DNA of 35,327 nucleotides from JAVBMP01 sp031552195 (GCA_031552195.1 JAVBMT010000028.1:1-35327); one strand, 5' to 3'. Positions 15,435 to 23,370 are shown, counted from the stretch's first letter. Notes: generated from the letters alone by a model not told the origin. Numbers and translations are program-made.

Positions 15435-16298
15435 ATGCGTCGTTTAACTCTTCTCGCTCTGGCCCTGGTGCTTTCTTTGGGTGTGGCCGTTCAGGCTCAG
15501 GCCAACGTGTTTGGCAACTCAGGAAGCTACAAAGTAAAATTTGATGGATATGAATACGCTTACACCGGCTCTCATGAAGATTTCATGGCCGGCAACGTTG
15601 CCGCCGGCGACATGATCAGCAATTACGGCCAACTGGTGAACGCGGACGGTACGCTGAAAACCGGCTTCTCCCTCTCCGCCTTCACCTACACCACCATGAT
15701 CAACACCACCGGCACCGGCGCCGAACTTTATGACCCGAACTACCCCGCCGTTTATAACGGTGATTCCGGCCTGTACTTCGGCGTTCTGCGCGACATGACC
15801 GTTGCCGCTTCCACCGGCAGCGTAGCCGCTGGCGGAACCGCCAACATCTACTTCACCGGCGGCGTGGTTGACTGGTACTTCCTGCCCAGCGGCACCATCA
15901 GCGATGTTGACAAGCTGGCGTATGTGCCCGGCGTCGGCCTCGCCAACGGCTCCGCCCTTGACATGAGCGTTTTCGGCAACCCGTTCGTCTCTTTCGCCCT
16001 GTCCCAAAATGAACTTGGTTTCACCGGCAGCGCCAGCGTCACCATGACCGCCCCGAACACCATCAAGGGTGAAACCTTCCTGTTCGGCGACGTTATAGGC
16101 TCCAACAGCGCTTTTGACAGCAACCTGTACGAAGGCCACGACATCCACTTCCAGGCCACCCTGCTTTGGAACAATACCAAGGGCCGCTTCGCGGTTAACG
16201 ATCCGGCTTACCTGACCGTCGTTCCGGAACCCGGCACCCTGGCCCTGCTCGGACTCGGCCTGGCCGGCCTGGGCATCGTGGCTCGCCGTCGCCGCTAG
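15435..16298 (+). CDS. PEP-CTERM sorting-domain surface protein
   Basis: A 287-residue exported protein; ATG 15435 follows CGGAGGT. The signal peptide is MRRLTLLALALVLSLGVAVQ, with cleavage near AQA. The body is Gly, Ala, Thr and Asn rich, beta-strand-like and nearly Cys-free, as usual for these secreted proteins. The C-terminus is a textbook PEP-CTERM signal: VVPEPGT (262-268), a hydrophobic Leu/Gly segment and the RRRR end. Exosortase cuts near the PEP motif and passes the protein toward the surface or exopolysaccharide matrix. It has its own sigma-54 promoter and follows a CPBP protease of the associated type. No exosortase gene is in the window, so the sorting enzyme must be encoded elsewhere. 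Confidence 0.93.
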   Translation: MRRLTLLALALVLSLGVAVQAQANVFGNSGSYKVKFDGYEYAYTGSHEDFMAGNVAAGDMISNYGQLVNADGTLKTGFSLSAFTYTTMINTTGTGAELYDPNYPAVYNGDSGLYFGVLRDMTVAASTGSVAAGGTANIYFTGGVVDWYFLPSGTISDVDKLAYVPGVGLANGSALDMSVFGNPFVSFALSQNELGFTGSASVTMTAPNTIKGETFLFGDVIGSNSAFDSNLYEGHDIHFQATLLWNNTKGRFAVNDPAYLTVVPEPGTLALLGLGLAGLGIVARRRR

Positions 16299-16339
16299 TT
16301 GCTAGGGCCTCAATGACCCTGTAAAAGAAACCGACAATG

Positions 16340-16372
16340 TGGCCCCCGAAAAGCGATGCTTTCCGGGGGCCA
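16340..16372 (+). terminator. Hairpin terminator after the PEP-CTERM gene
   Basis: TGGCCCCCGAAAAGC and GCTTTCCGGGGGCCA form a 15-bp stem with one mismatch and a 3-base loop, 42 bp after the stop. The following TTGCATTA is only weakly U-rich. Confidence 0.7.
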
Positions 16373-16776
16373 TTGCATTAGCGAATTTAACCCCGCGCTT
16401 GCCCCGAAAGCGATCGGCCCAGGCGCCATTGAGGCATGTTTCCCAACGATATTGCCTCGGAAATATCAAAACCGCGCGGGGCCAGCGACGTAGCTGGGCG
16501 CTGATGCGATTTTAAATGAAAAAACGCGCTTTAAATGTTGCAATCCGGTGATGAAATGGGGCAATATACCGGAGGTAAACGTTTTTTTATAAGATTTATT
16601 AGGGCGCAACAGCTTACATTGATAGATAAATCGCCTTGTCAGGCGTGCGAAATACTTTACAGGAACAGGTTTGCATCTGCGGGGGGCAGTGTATTTTGGG
16701 ATTCAGTAATGCCGTCTGCGCTTGAGCGCGGTGCGCAAACCGGACGTAAGAAAATGATAGTAGCGAGGAACAACCT
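16373..16776. other. Long leader before the three-domain enzyme gene
   Basis: About 400 bp. A short frame (16535-16780) overlaps the next start but lacks a sensible start site and family resemblance. No clear -35/-10 or -24/-12 pair is visible, although CCGGAGG at about 16570 resembles a ribosome binding site without a start codon at the right distance. A 5' leader is possible. Confidence 0.4.
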
Positions 16777-19701
16777 ATGACAGCCCCGGGGATTGAGCAA
16801 CGTAGAACAATTAGGATCCGCCGCAGCCAACTGCTCAGCAGCAAGATGGACGCCATTGACAAACCGGCGATAAAGATTGCGGAAACTTTCGATGAATATC
16901 GCAAAACCTTCAATCTGGTTTATGACGAATATCGTCATATGCGCTATACCAAGCCGCATCCCAGCAAAATGCTTTATAACGTGTGGAGCATGCTCCCCAC
17001 CACGACCGTATTCGACTTCAAATCTCACCTGAACGTTATCGCCACCATGTCTCATATCCGCGACACCGAGCTTTTCGGCCTGCCCATGGACGCTGTATAT
17101 AAAGACAAAATTGACGAACTGCGTTTCCAGGGCAGGCAGGTTGCCGAAATAGGCGCGCTGGTCACCCAGCGCTTGCGCCGCTGGTCGAACGTCATGGTTT
17201 TTCTTTCACGCGCGGTTTTTCACTACGCCAAAAGCAGCGGGGTAAACGACCTTGTGGTCATGGTCAATCCCAAGCACGTGAAGTTTTATACGCAAATTTT
17301 TCTTTTCAAGCCTTTCGGGGAAGAACGCCCCTATGATACGGTTGGCGCTCCGGCCGTCGCCCTGCGGGTCAATCTGGACAACTTTGAAGAACAGCTTTCA
17401 AACGCCTACTCCGAAAATGATTTTGAAACGGATATGCACGCCTTTTTCACCCAGTTCAAGGAACCGTCTCTTGTCGGAGACGCCAACGCGAGGGGGCGCC
17501 GTTTGCTTGACCCTTATTCCGCCTACTATTTTTTTCGGCAACGCCCCGAGATAATCTCTTCCCTTTCCGAATCGCAACTTGAGTACCTCAGGGCCATATA
17601 CCATCACGGCGTGTTTAAAGACGTGCCCGCGGGGCAGCGCGCCGACGTCATTCGCGGTTCTGTCGCTCCTGTGCTTGAGCAAATGCACCTGGAAAGCCGA
17701 GACGAATATCTTGACACCGCCTTCAGCCGCAACCTTGGCCTTCTGGATTACGCCGGCCAGCAAAAACTCAAAAACACCCGCGTGGCTGTGCCCGGCATGG
17801 GCGGAGTTGGCGGCGTTCACCTGATGACCCTGGTGCGCACGGGCATAGGGGCCTTCAACCTGGCGGATTTTGACGCTTATTCCCCGGCCAACATCAACCG
17901 GCAGTATGGGGCGGACCTTTCAAGCTTCGGGCGCTCCAAGCTTGACGTAATGGTGGAACGCGCCATAAACACCAACCCTTTTCTCGACATACGCACCTTT
18001 CCCGACGGTGTTACCGATGAAAACATAGACGAATTTCTGGACGGAGCCGACATCCTGGTAGACAGTCTGGACTTCTTCGTGCAGAAAATGCGGCGCAAGC
18101 TGTTCAACCGCGCCCTGCAAAGGAACATTCCGGTCATTACGGCAGCTCCGGCCGGTTATTCCTGCTCGCTGCTGGTGTTTATGCCCGGCGGCATGAACTA
18201 CGACTCCTATTTCGGCGTGAATGACGACACCGACCCCATCGAACAGTTGGTGCGTTTTACTCTGGGCCTCACTCCGAAAGCCACCAATATAAAATACACC
18301 GACCGGAATTTTGTGGATATGCGCAGCAAGCGGGTTCCTTCGCTCGGGCTCGCCTGTCAGATATGCGCCGGCATGGCCGCTACGGAAGCCATTAAAATCG
18401 CCTTGGGGGAAACCCCCACCGCGGTTATTCCCGCCTCCTGCCAGTTCGACCCATACCGCGGCGTGCTGCGCAAGTGCCGTCTGCCCTGGGGCGTCAACAC
18501 CCCGTGGCAAAAATTCAAGGTGGCGGTGGGAACAAAATTGTTTATTCCACCCGTTCCCTTAGGCGCCGGCAGGCCGGTCAAGCCGGAAGAGGTTCAGGCG
18601 GAAAGCGCCATTCCCGGCGCACAGATGGAATATATCATGGACGCGGCCTGCCGTGCTCCTTCCGGCGACAACGTCCAGCCATGGCTGTTCAAGCAGGAAG
18701 GGCAGCATATTGAACTGTTCATAAACCGTGAAGCGGATCCGTCTTTCTTCAATTTCAAGCAGTCCGCCAGCCTTTTGGCCTGCGGGGCGGCCCTTCAGAA
18801 TATGGAATATGCGGCAGGAGCTCTGGGCATAAGCAGCCAGACAGAATTGTTCCCCGAACATGAAAACCAAGACATGGTCGGCCGGGTGCACCTTAACGCC
18901 CAAGGCATACCGTTCCATGAAATAATGGAAGCCGCCCTCTGGAGGCGCTGCACGAACCGCCGCATGTATTCCAAAAAAACCGTTCCGGCTGAAGTGTGGG
19001 ACAGGCTGGCCGTTCAGGCCGACAAAAACGGCGACGGCCTGCTTCTGCATTGCTCTTCTTACGACGGCATGCGCGATATTGCCAAGGCCGTATATATGGC
19101 TGACCGGGTGCGCGTCGAACGGCAGGACTTGCATGAATACCTGATGAAAATGGTGCATTTTGATCCGCTTCCGGAAGATTGCCAGGGAGACGTCTGCCCG
19201 GATCATTTCCGCAGGGGCATGCCCTTGAAAAACCTCCAGGCCGGGGCCATGGGCGAGCTTTTCTTGCGCACGGTAAAACCGTGGTCCAGAATGAAGCTGG
19301 CCAACCGCTTGAAAATAGGGCGGTCCATGCCGCTTTACAGCAAAATGTCCGTTATGCGTAGCGGCGGAATAGGGATGGTTTGCGCCCAGGGCTGCGAGGA
19401 AAAGCACTTGCTGCAGGCCGGGCGGGCCGTACAGAGGGTCTGGCTGGCTCTTGACCAGTTCGGTTACGCCTTGCAACCCCTTGAAGCCTTGCCTTTGCTG
19501 CATTTGCGTCTTGTCAGCGAGGGTGAGCAGGCCTTCAGCCGAGAACATGTCGACTTGCTGAACGAAGCATGGGAATTGATTTCAAAGCATTTCCTCATGC
19601 CGATGGATTGCGTGCCTTTATTCATGTTCCGAACCGGCCGGGCAAGCGGCATTCATCATCGCACCTACAGGCAGGAATGCGGAAGCCTTTTGACTTGCTG
19701 A
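16777..19701 (+). CDS. Three-domain enzyme: FeeM-type N-acyl amino acid synthase + ThiF/E1-like adenylyltransferase + nitroreductase
   Basis: A 974-residue fusion; ATG 16777 follows GCGAGGA. Residues about 30-205 are a GNAT-fold acyltransferase of the N-acyl amino acid synthase type: ELFGLPMDAVYKDKIDELR (98-116), VAEIGALV (122-129) and VNPKHVKFYTQIFLFKPFGE (163-182). Residues about 328-560 are an E1/ThiF domain: nucleotide loop PGMGGVGG (339-346), DFDAYSPANINRQYG (364-378) with Arg 375, Lys 388, Asp 429 and CQIC (527-530). Residues about 612-960 are nitroreductase-like, opening ACRAPSGDNVQPW (624-636), with a late RTGRASG (952-958). ThiF-nitroreductase fusions are known; the acyltransferase on the front suggests one product line: acylate an amino acid, adenylate its carboxylate, then oxidise or reduce it. 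No signal peptide or membrane segment. Confidence 0.85.
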   Translation: MTAPGIEQRRTIRIRRSQLLSSKMDAIDKPAIKIAETFDEYRKTFNLVYDEYRHMRYTKPHPSKMLYNVWSMLPTTTVFDFKSHLNVIATMSHIRDTELFGLPMDAVYKDKIDELRFQGRQVAEIGALVTQRLRRWSNVMVFLSRAVFHYAKSSGVNDLVVMVNPKHVKFYTQIFLFKPFGEERPYDTVGAPAVALRVNLDNFEEQLSNAYSENDFETDMHAFFTQFKEPSLVGDANARGRRLLDPYSAYYFFRQRPEIISSLSESQLEYLRAIYHHGVFKDVPAGQRADVIRGSVAPVLEQMHLESRDEYLDTAFSRNLGLLDYAGQQKLKNTRVAVPGMGGVGGVHLMTLVRTGIGAFNLADFDAYSPANINRQYGADLSSFGRSKLDVMVERAINTNPFLDIRTFPDGVTDENIDEFLDGADILVDSLDFFVQKMRRKLFNRALQRNIPVITAAPAGYSCSLLVFMPGGMNYDSYFGVNDDTDPIEQLVRFTLGLTPKATNIKYTDRNFVDMRSKRVPSLGLACQICAGMAATEAIKIALGETPTAVIPASCQFDPYRGVLRKCRLPWGVNTPWQKFKVAVGTKLFIPPVPLGAGRPVKPEEVQAESAIPGAQMEYIMDAACRAPSGDNVQPWLFKQEGQHIELFINREADPSFFNFKQSASLLACGAALQNMEYAAGALGISSQTELFPEHENQDMVGRVHLNAQGIPFHEIMEAALWRRCTNRRMYSKKTVPAEVWDRLAVQADKNGDGLLLHCSSYDGMRDIAKAVYMADRVRVERQDLHEYLMKMVHFDPLPEDCQGDVCPDHFRRGMPLKNLQAGAMGELFLRTVKPWSRMKLANRLKIGRSMPLYSKMSVMRSGGIGMVCAQGCEEKHLLQAGRAVQRVWLALDQFGYALQPLEALPLLHLRLVSEGEQAFSREHVDLLNEAWELISKHFLMPMDCVPLFMFRTGRASGIHHRTYRQECGSLLTC

Positions 19702-19789
19702 ACTTTTCGGCCGTAAGGCAATACATTGGAAAGATTCAGCCGGCATGGCGAACGCTTGGCGGGCTACCGCAAACGAACAGGCGGCATGC

Positions 19790-19908
19790 CTTCAGCAAAA
19801 TGCTTTCCCTTTGGCGTATCTGAAAAGAGAAGCTTTGGGCGCTGTATGCTTTTCGCAACCAGCAGGCCCAGCGCGCAAAAGGCATAGATAAAAATAAAAG
19901 TTAATCCG
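19790..19908 (+). repeat. Dispersed intergenic repeat, copy B
   Basis: Direct-orientation partner of 12851-12966. It shares GCGTATCTGAAAA, AGAAGCTTTG, ATGCTTTTCGCAAC and AAAGTTAATC. It lies about 90 bp after the stop of the three-domain enzyme gene and before its terminator. Confidence 0.8.
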
Positions 19909-19967
19909 CTCCGGAAAGGGCGGCGGTAAAATAACTTTCCAAAGTCAAATTGTTCCAGCTTTGATTT

Positions 19968-20003
19968 TTCGCCCCGGCCTCTATCGAGCCGGGGCGAATT
20001 TTT
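19968..20003 (+). terminator. Intrinsic terminator after the three-domain enzyme gene
   Basis: TTCGCCCCGGC (19968-19978) pairs perfectly with GCCGGGGCGAA (19988-19998), with a 9-base loop, and TTTTT follows. It isolates the downstream OpgB-like gene from read-through. Confidence 0.9.
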
Positions 20004-20043
20004 GCGCTTGACATCTTTGCGATTTGCGTACACAGCCTGCCGA

Positions 20044-21501
20044 ATGAGCAAGAAAACAAAAATACCCAACATGCCGCTTTTAGAGCCTAGCGTTGTTTTC
20101 ATCATCAGCCTGGTCTGTTTCGCCGGTTTATGCGGTCATATCTGGCTGCGGGAAAATTTCGGGCCGCTGAAACTGGCTTCCATTATTTTCGCCCTTCATG
20201 CGCCGACAACCGGAACGCCTTCAATTTACATAGAAAGCGGAATCACTTACGGCCTTTGCGCCGTAAATCTCGCTCTGCTATGCTCCTTCATTTTTTGTTT
20301 TTTGCGCCGGTTGGCGCTCAATAGAGTGGCAATATGCCTTTTTTATATTTTGCTGGGCGGTTTTTTCGTCGCGTCCGCCATGTTTCTTGACAGGGAATAT
20401 AAGGTGGCGGACTATGTAAGCGGGCGTTGGCGCGAATCTGGTTTCATCGCGGAGCACTACGCCGTGGTCACCGGAAAGGACATCGCTTTTCCGGCCGGAA
20501 AGAGGAACGTGATTCTGCTGGTGATGGAATCGATGGAAAATACGTTCTACCAGCCGCCTTTCGCGCCGCCTTTGTTGCCGAACCTGCAAAAACTCCAGGC
20601 GGAAAACCTCTCTTTTCCCGAGCATGTCGAAATTTACGGAACAAACTGGACCATGGCCGGAGTAGTGGCCTACTTGTTCGGGTTGCCTTTGCTGGTTCCC
20701 ACCGGCGGCAATTCCTATGATGACCGCTTCGTCGGTTTTCTTCCAGGCGCTTCCTGCGTGCTTACGGTTCTGGAAAACAGCGGATACGGCATACACTGGC
20801 TTCAGGGCAGCGATCTGGCCTTCGCCGGGGTCGACCATTTGCTCAAATCGCGCGTGCGGAGGCCGCACGTGCTTGATTTGGCTTACTTTAAAGAGCGTGC
20901 CGCTCAGGGAAAAGTTTATTCGGTTCCGTTCAAGGATTGGGGACTTTCCGACAAAGACCTTTACGCCGAGGCCAAAGAATACCTGTTCGCCCTGGAACGG
21001 CAAGGCGAACCGTTTTTTTTGGTTATGTTCACGCTGGACACGCACGCCAGAACGCCGTTAAAAGGTTATGAGGAACACCGCTACGGCGATGAGCGCGACC
21101 TTTTCCTGACCGCTGACGCAATGGCGGCTGACTTTGTTAATTGGGTTAAAAAGCAGGATTTTTACGCTAATACGGCGCTGGTGATAGCGGGAGACCATTA
21201 CTTCATGAGCGAAACGTTGGGCGGGCGGTCTTTAAACAACCGCACCATTTACAACGTGTTTTTGAATACCGGAAAAAACGGATCGAAAACCAGATCCATA
21301 ACTTCTTTCGACATGGCTCCCAGCCTGCTTGAAGCCGCCGGAGCCGCGCTGCCGGAAGGGCGTTTCGGGTTAGGGGCGTCCGTTTTGAGCGATGGCCGGC
21401 CAACCCTGCTGGAGCAATACGGGCGTGAAAAGCTTGATCACATGTTGTCTTTGCCGTCCAAACGCTATGAAAACTTTTTTCTGCCGCCGGAAACCGACTA
21501 G
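20044..21501 (+). CDS. OpgB/MdoB-like phosphoglycerol transferase (LTA synthase/sulfatase fold)
   Basis: A 485-residue inner-membrane protein. I prefer ATG 20044 to the TTG at 20002, which falls in the tail of the preceding terminator. About four membrane helices (residues 12-130) precede a periplasmic catalytic domain. VILLVMESMENTFYQP carries metal Glu 162. EIYGTNWTMAGVVAYLFGLP carries the likely nucleophile Thr 203 and closely matches the GTxWTIAGMVASQCGIP motif of E. coli MdoB. MFTLDTHARTP and IAGDHYFM supply further metal ligands. MdoB moves phosphoglycerol from phosphatidylglycerol onto periplasmic glucans; this shorter relative may decorate a glucan or another envelope glycan. No opgG or opgH neighbour is present, so the acceptor is uncertain. 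Confidence 0.85.
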   Translation: MSKKTKIPNMPLLEPSVVFIISLVCFAGLCGHIWLRENFGPLKLASIIFALHAPTTGTPSIYIESGITYGLCAVNLALLCSFIFCFLRRLALNRVAICLFYILLGGFFVASAMFLDREYKVADYVSGRWRESGFIAEHYAVVTGKDIAFPAGKRNVILLVMESMENTFYQPPFAPPLLPNLQKLQAENLSFPEHVEIYGTNWTMAGVVAYLFGLPLLVPTGGNSYDDRFVGFLPGASCVLTVLENSGYGIHWLQGSDLAFAGVDHLLKSRVRRPHVLDLAYFKERAAQGKVYSVPFKDWGLSDKDLYAEAKEYLFALERQGEPFFLVMFTLDTHARTPLKGYEEHRYGDERDLFLTADAMAADFVNWVKKQDFYANTALVIAGDHYFMSETLGGRSLNNRTIYNVFLNTGKNGSKTRSITSFDMAPSLLEAAGAALPEGRFGLGASVLSDGRPTLLEQYGREKLDHMLSLPSKRYENFFLPPETD

Positions 21502-21666
21502 GGCGAGACGACTGTAGAAAATACCGGTTCGTTCCGGCGTTTACCGGGTTTGGCCTGAAACGTTCAGCACGCCAGGGTAAATTAGCGTTGAAATATTTAT
21601 CCGCTCCGGCGTTCGCAAGCTGGAAGCGCGGCGCGCCTTATTAGCGCGGCCCAGGCTTGTGCGCTG

Positions 21667-21682
21667 TGGAAAAGCCGATGCT
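21667..21682 (+). promoter_or_regulatory. Possible weak sigma-54 promoter before the LamG-like gene
   Basis: TGGAAAAGCCGATGCT has GG and GC at the 12-base offset but a poor -24 box (TGGAAA). It lies about 60 bp before ATG 21740. Offered only because two better sigma-54 sites occur in the window. Confidence 0.3.
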
Positions 21683-21739
21683 TTGTCACGGTGAGGGCAA
21701 AAAATCAAAATTGAATGTCAATTTGCTTCAGGAGGAATT

Positions 21740-22345
21740 ATGCAAAAATTCAATTTGTCTGGAGTTGAAGCCCAGGAAACCGAATACAAAGGGCGCAAGG
21801 CCTTGCGCGTAGCCATGCTGCCGGAACGCGCCCGGGAGGGAGTTTACCGGCCCGATACCGATACCTTCGCCTGGGCGCCGCTTGATTTTCATAACGGCTC
21901 CATAGAGGCGGATGTTGCCGTGGCCCTCACCCCGGACGCTCCTCCCCATGCCAGGGGCTTTCTGGGGCTGGCTTTCAGAATAGATGAAGGCATGCGTTTC
22001 GAGTGCATTTATCTGCGGCCCTTGAACAGCCGTTGCGACGATCAGGTCAGGCGCAACCACTCCACCCAGTATTTTTCTTTCCCTGATTATGATTTCGCCA
22101 GATTTCGCAAGGAAGATCCGGAAAAATACGAGTCTTACGCTGATATGGAATTCGGCGAATGGACGCATATGAAAATAAGCGTGGAAGGATCAAAGGCCTG
22201 CCTTTATGTGAACAATGCCGAACAGCCCTGCCTGGTGGTCAACGACTTGAAGCTCGGGCCGGAGCAACGCGGCGGAATCGGTTTTTGGGTTGAAATAGGC
22301 AGCGCGGGATATTTCAGCGGGCTGAAGGTTGAGAAGACCGCGTAA
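21740..22345 (+). CDS. LamG/concanavalin-A-like beta-sandwich protein, unknown ligand
   Basis: A 201-residue protein without a signal peptide; ATG 21740 follows a strong CAGGAGGAA site. Its layout is that of a jelly-roll domain of the LamG/DUF1080 (3-keto-disaccharide hydrolase-like) kind: FHNGSIEADVAVAL (inner strand), RGFLGLAFRIDEGMRFECIYLRP, a segment with Tyr, Phe and Asp (STQYFSFPDYDF), EFGEWTHMKISVEGSKACLYVNN, and finally GGIGFWVEIGSAGYFSGLKV. Such domains bind or hydrolyse carbohydrates. Lack of a leader implies a cytoplasmic site or non-classical export. It is convergent with the S24 repressor gene. Function not assigned. Confidence 0.75.
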   Translation: MQKFNLSGVEAQETEYKGRKALRVAMLPERAREGVYRPDTDTFAWAPLDFHNGSIEADVAVALTPDAPPHARGFLGLAFRIDEGMRFECIYLRPLNSRCDDQVRRNHSTQYFSFPDYDFARFRKEDPEKYESYADMEFGEWTHMKISVEGSKACLYVNNAEQPCLVVNDLKLGPEQRGGIGFWVEIGSAGYFSGLKVEKTA

Positions 22346-22409
22346 GGATAATGTTTGGGATTGGCGGGCGATTGCGGAACGGTTCAGGCCGAGCCGGAAT
22401 CGCCCCGGC

Positions 22410-23144
22410 TTATTTACGGCTGAGGTCCGTCCAGGCGCACACCACCTTGCCGACAATGGCGTTTCTTACGTCGTTGTCATAGGCGGAAAGCGGAAACGGT
22501 TCCGGCTCGTATTCCGTTACGTTGTCGCTGTAGAAAGTCAGAATGCAGTTTTCGCCGCGTCCGGATAAAGACACGCGTTTTACCTTTCCCCCGCCCTCGT
22601 GCCCCGGTTCGCGCACCAGAAAGATATTTCCCGGGCTGTAGAAGCCGTTTTGGCCCCAATCGTTCCTGTCAACCAGCGCAATATCGCCGGGGTGCAGGGT
22701 GGGGGCCATCGAGCGCTGGTTTTTGCCTATACGCACGGCTACCAGATTGGAACGCCGGACAACCGCGTGATGATCACGGTGCATCAGCACCCAGCTTTCC
22801 ACTTCATCCGGGGGGATCATGCCCGGCCCGGCCCCGGCCTCGCCGACGATGGGAATGGCCAGGTAATCTTCCGCCTGGGGCAAGGCGGCCCCTTCGCCCG
22901 GCTGGGCTATTTTGGCGTTTACGAAGCACACTTCTCCGGCCGTTCCCTCGTCAGGGGGGATAAGCTTGAAGCCCAGGTTCTCCAGGCTGTTCAGCACGGT
23001 GGAAGCGTATACTTCCTTGCCTTGCAGCATTTTATACCAGGAGTTCTTGGGGGCTTTGGCGCGGCGCATCAGTTCGGCCGCTTCGCCGTGTTTTTGCGAA
23101 TTGGCTTTGAGCCAGGCGATTGTTTTGTCATATAAAGTTTGCAT
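22410..23144 (-). CDS. S24-family (CI/LexA-type) repressor with autoproteolytic domain
   Basis: A 244-residue regulator. ATG 23144 follows CCGGAG at good spacing; an in-frame TTG at 23186 overlaps the promoter -10 and is not the start. The N-terminal 65 residues are a helical, probably DNA-binding, domain (LKANSQKHGEAAELMRRA, then SWYKMLQGKEVYASTVLNSL). Residues about 95-240 are the S24 peptidase fold. The catalytic Ser is 145 in QRSMAPTLHPGDI and the Lys is probably 189 in KVKRVSL. Such proteins are cleaved after RecA or stress signals, or act as simple repressors. No prophage genes adjoin it, so it may be a domesticated phage repressor or a chromosomal stress regulator. Its targets are not visible. 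Confidence 0.85.
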   Translation of the reverse strand: MQTLYDKTIAWLKANSQKHGEAAELMRRAKAPKNSWYKMLQGKEVYASTVLNSLENLGFKLIPPDEGTAGEVCFVNAKIAQPGEGAALPQAEDYLAIPIVGEAGAGPGMIPPDEVESWVLMHRDHHAVVRRSNLVAVRIGKNQRSMAPTLHPGDIALVDRNDWGQNGFYSPGNIFLVREPGHEGGGKVKRVSLSGRGENCILTFYSDNVTEYEPEPFPLSAYDNDVRNAIVGKVVCAWTDLSRK

Positions 23145-23185
23145 TAAGAAACTCCGGTGCTTAAAAGAAGCGATGTTCGTCTTCA

Positions 23186-23214
23186 ATTAGAAAATATGTT
23201 TCCATTTCTGTCAA
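23186..23214 (-). promoter_or_regulatory. Sigma-70 promoter of the S24 repressor gene
   Basis: On the minus strand, TTGACA (23214-23209) and TCTAAT (23191-23186) are separated by 17 bases. The expected start is near 23179, about 35 bp before ATG 23144. Confidence 0.75.
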
Positions 23215-23370
23215 GCCGGGGTTTATCAGAAACGGCGCTGTCCCGTCAATTTTGGGGCGCACGCCTGAAAGTCTTTCCAGGCGGTCGGCCGGCAATTCTT
23301 CCGCCGGCCGCGTCTTATAAAATAAAAATATCGGGTCTAACGGGCGCCGGAGACATTTCTTGAAGAAACG

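Noticed and set aside
16535..16780. 81-codon open frame in the leader of the three-domain enzyme gene
   Set aside because: No ribosome binding site, no recognisable family, and it overlaps the next start.
18559..19548. 329-codon minus-strand frame over the nitroreductase domain
   Set aside because: The plus strand carries conserved motifs through this region; the minus-strand translation has none.
20008..20037. TTGACA with a TACACA-like box before the OpgB-like gene
   Set aside because: Spacing of 15 bases and a poor -10 box make it too weak to call as a promoter.
23286..23310. GC-rich hairpin (CGGCCGGC/GCCGGCCG) downstream of creC
   Set aside because: Considered as the creC terminator, but there is no U-tract on the minus strand and it lies about 60 bp away.
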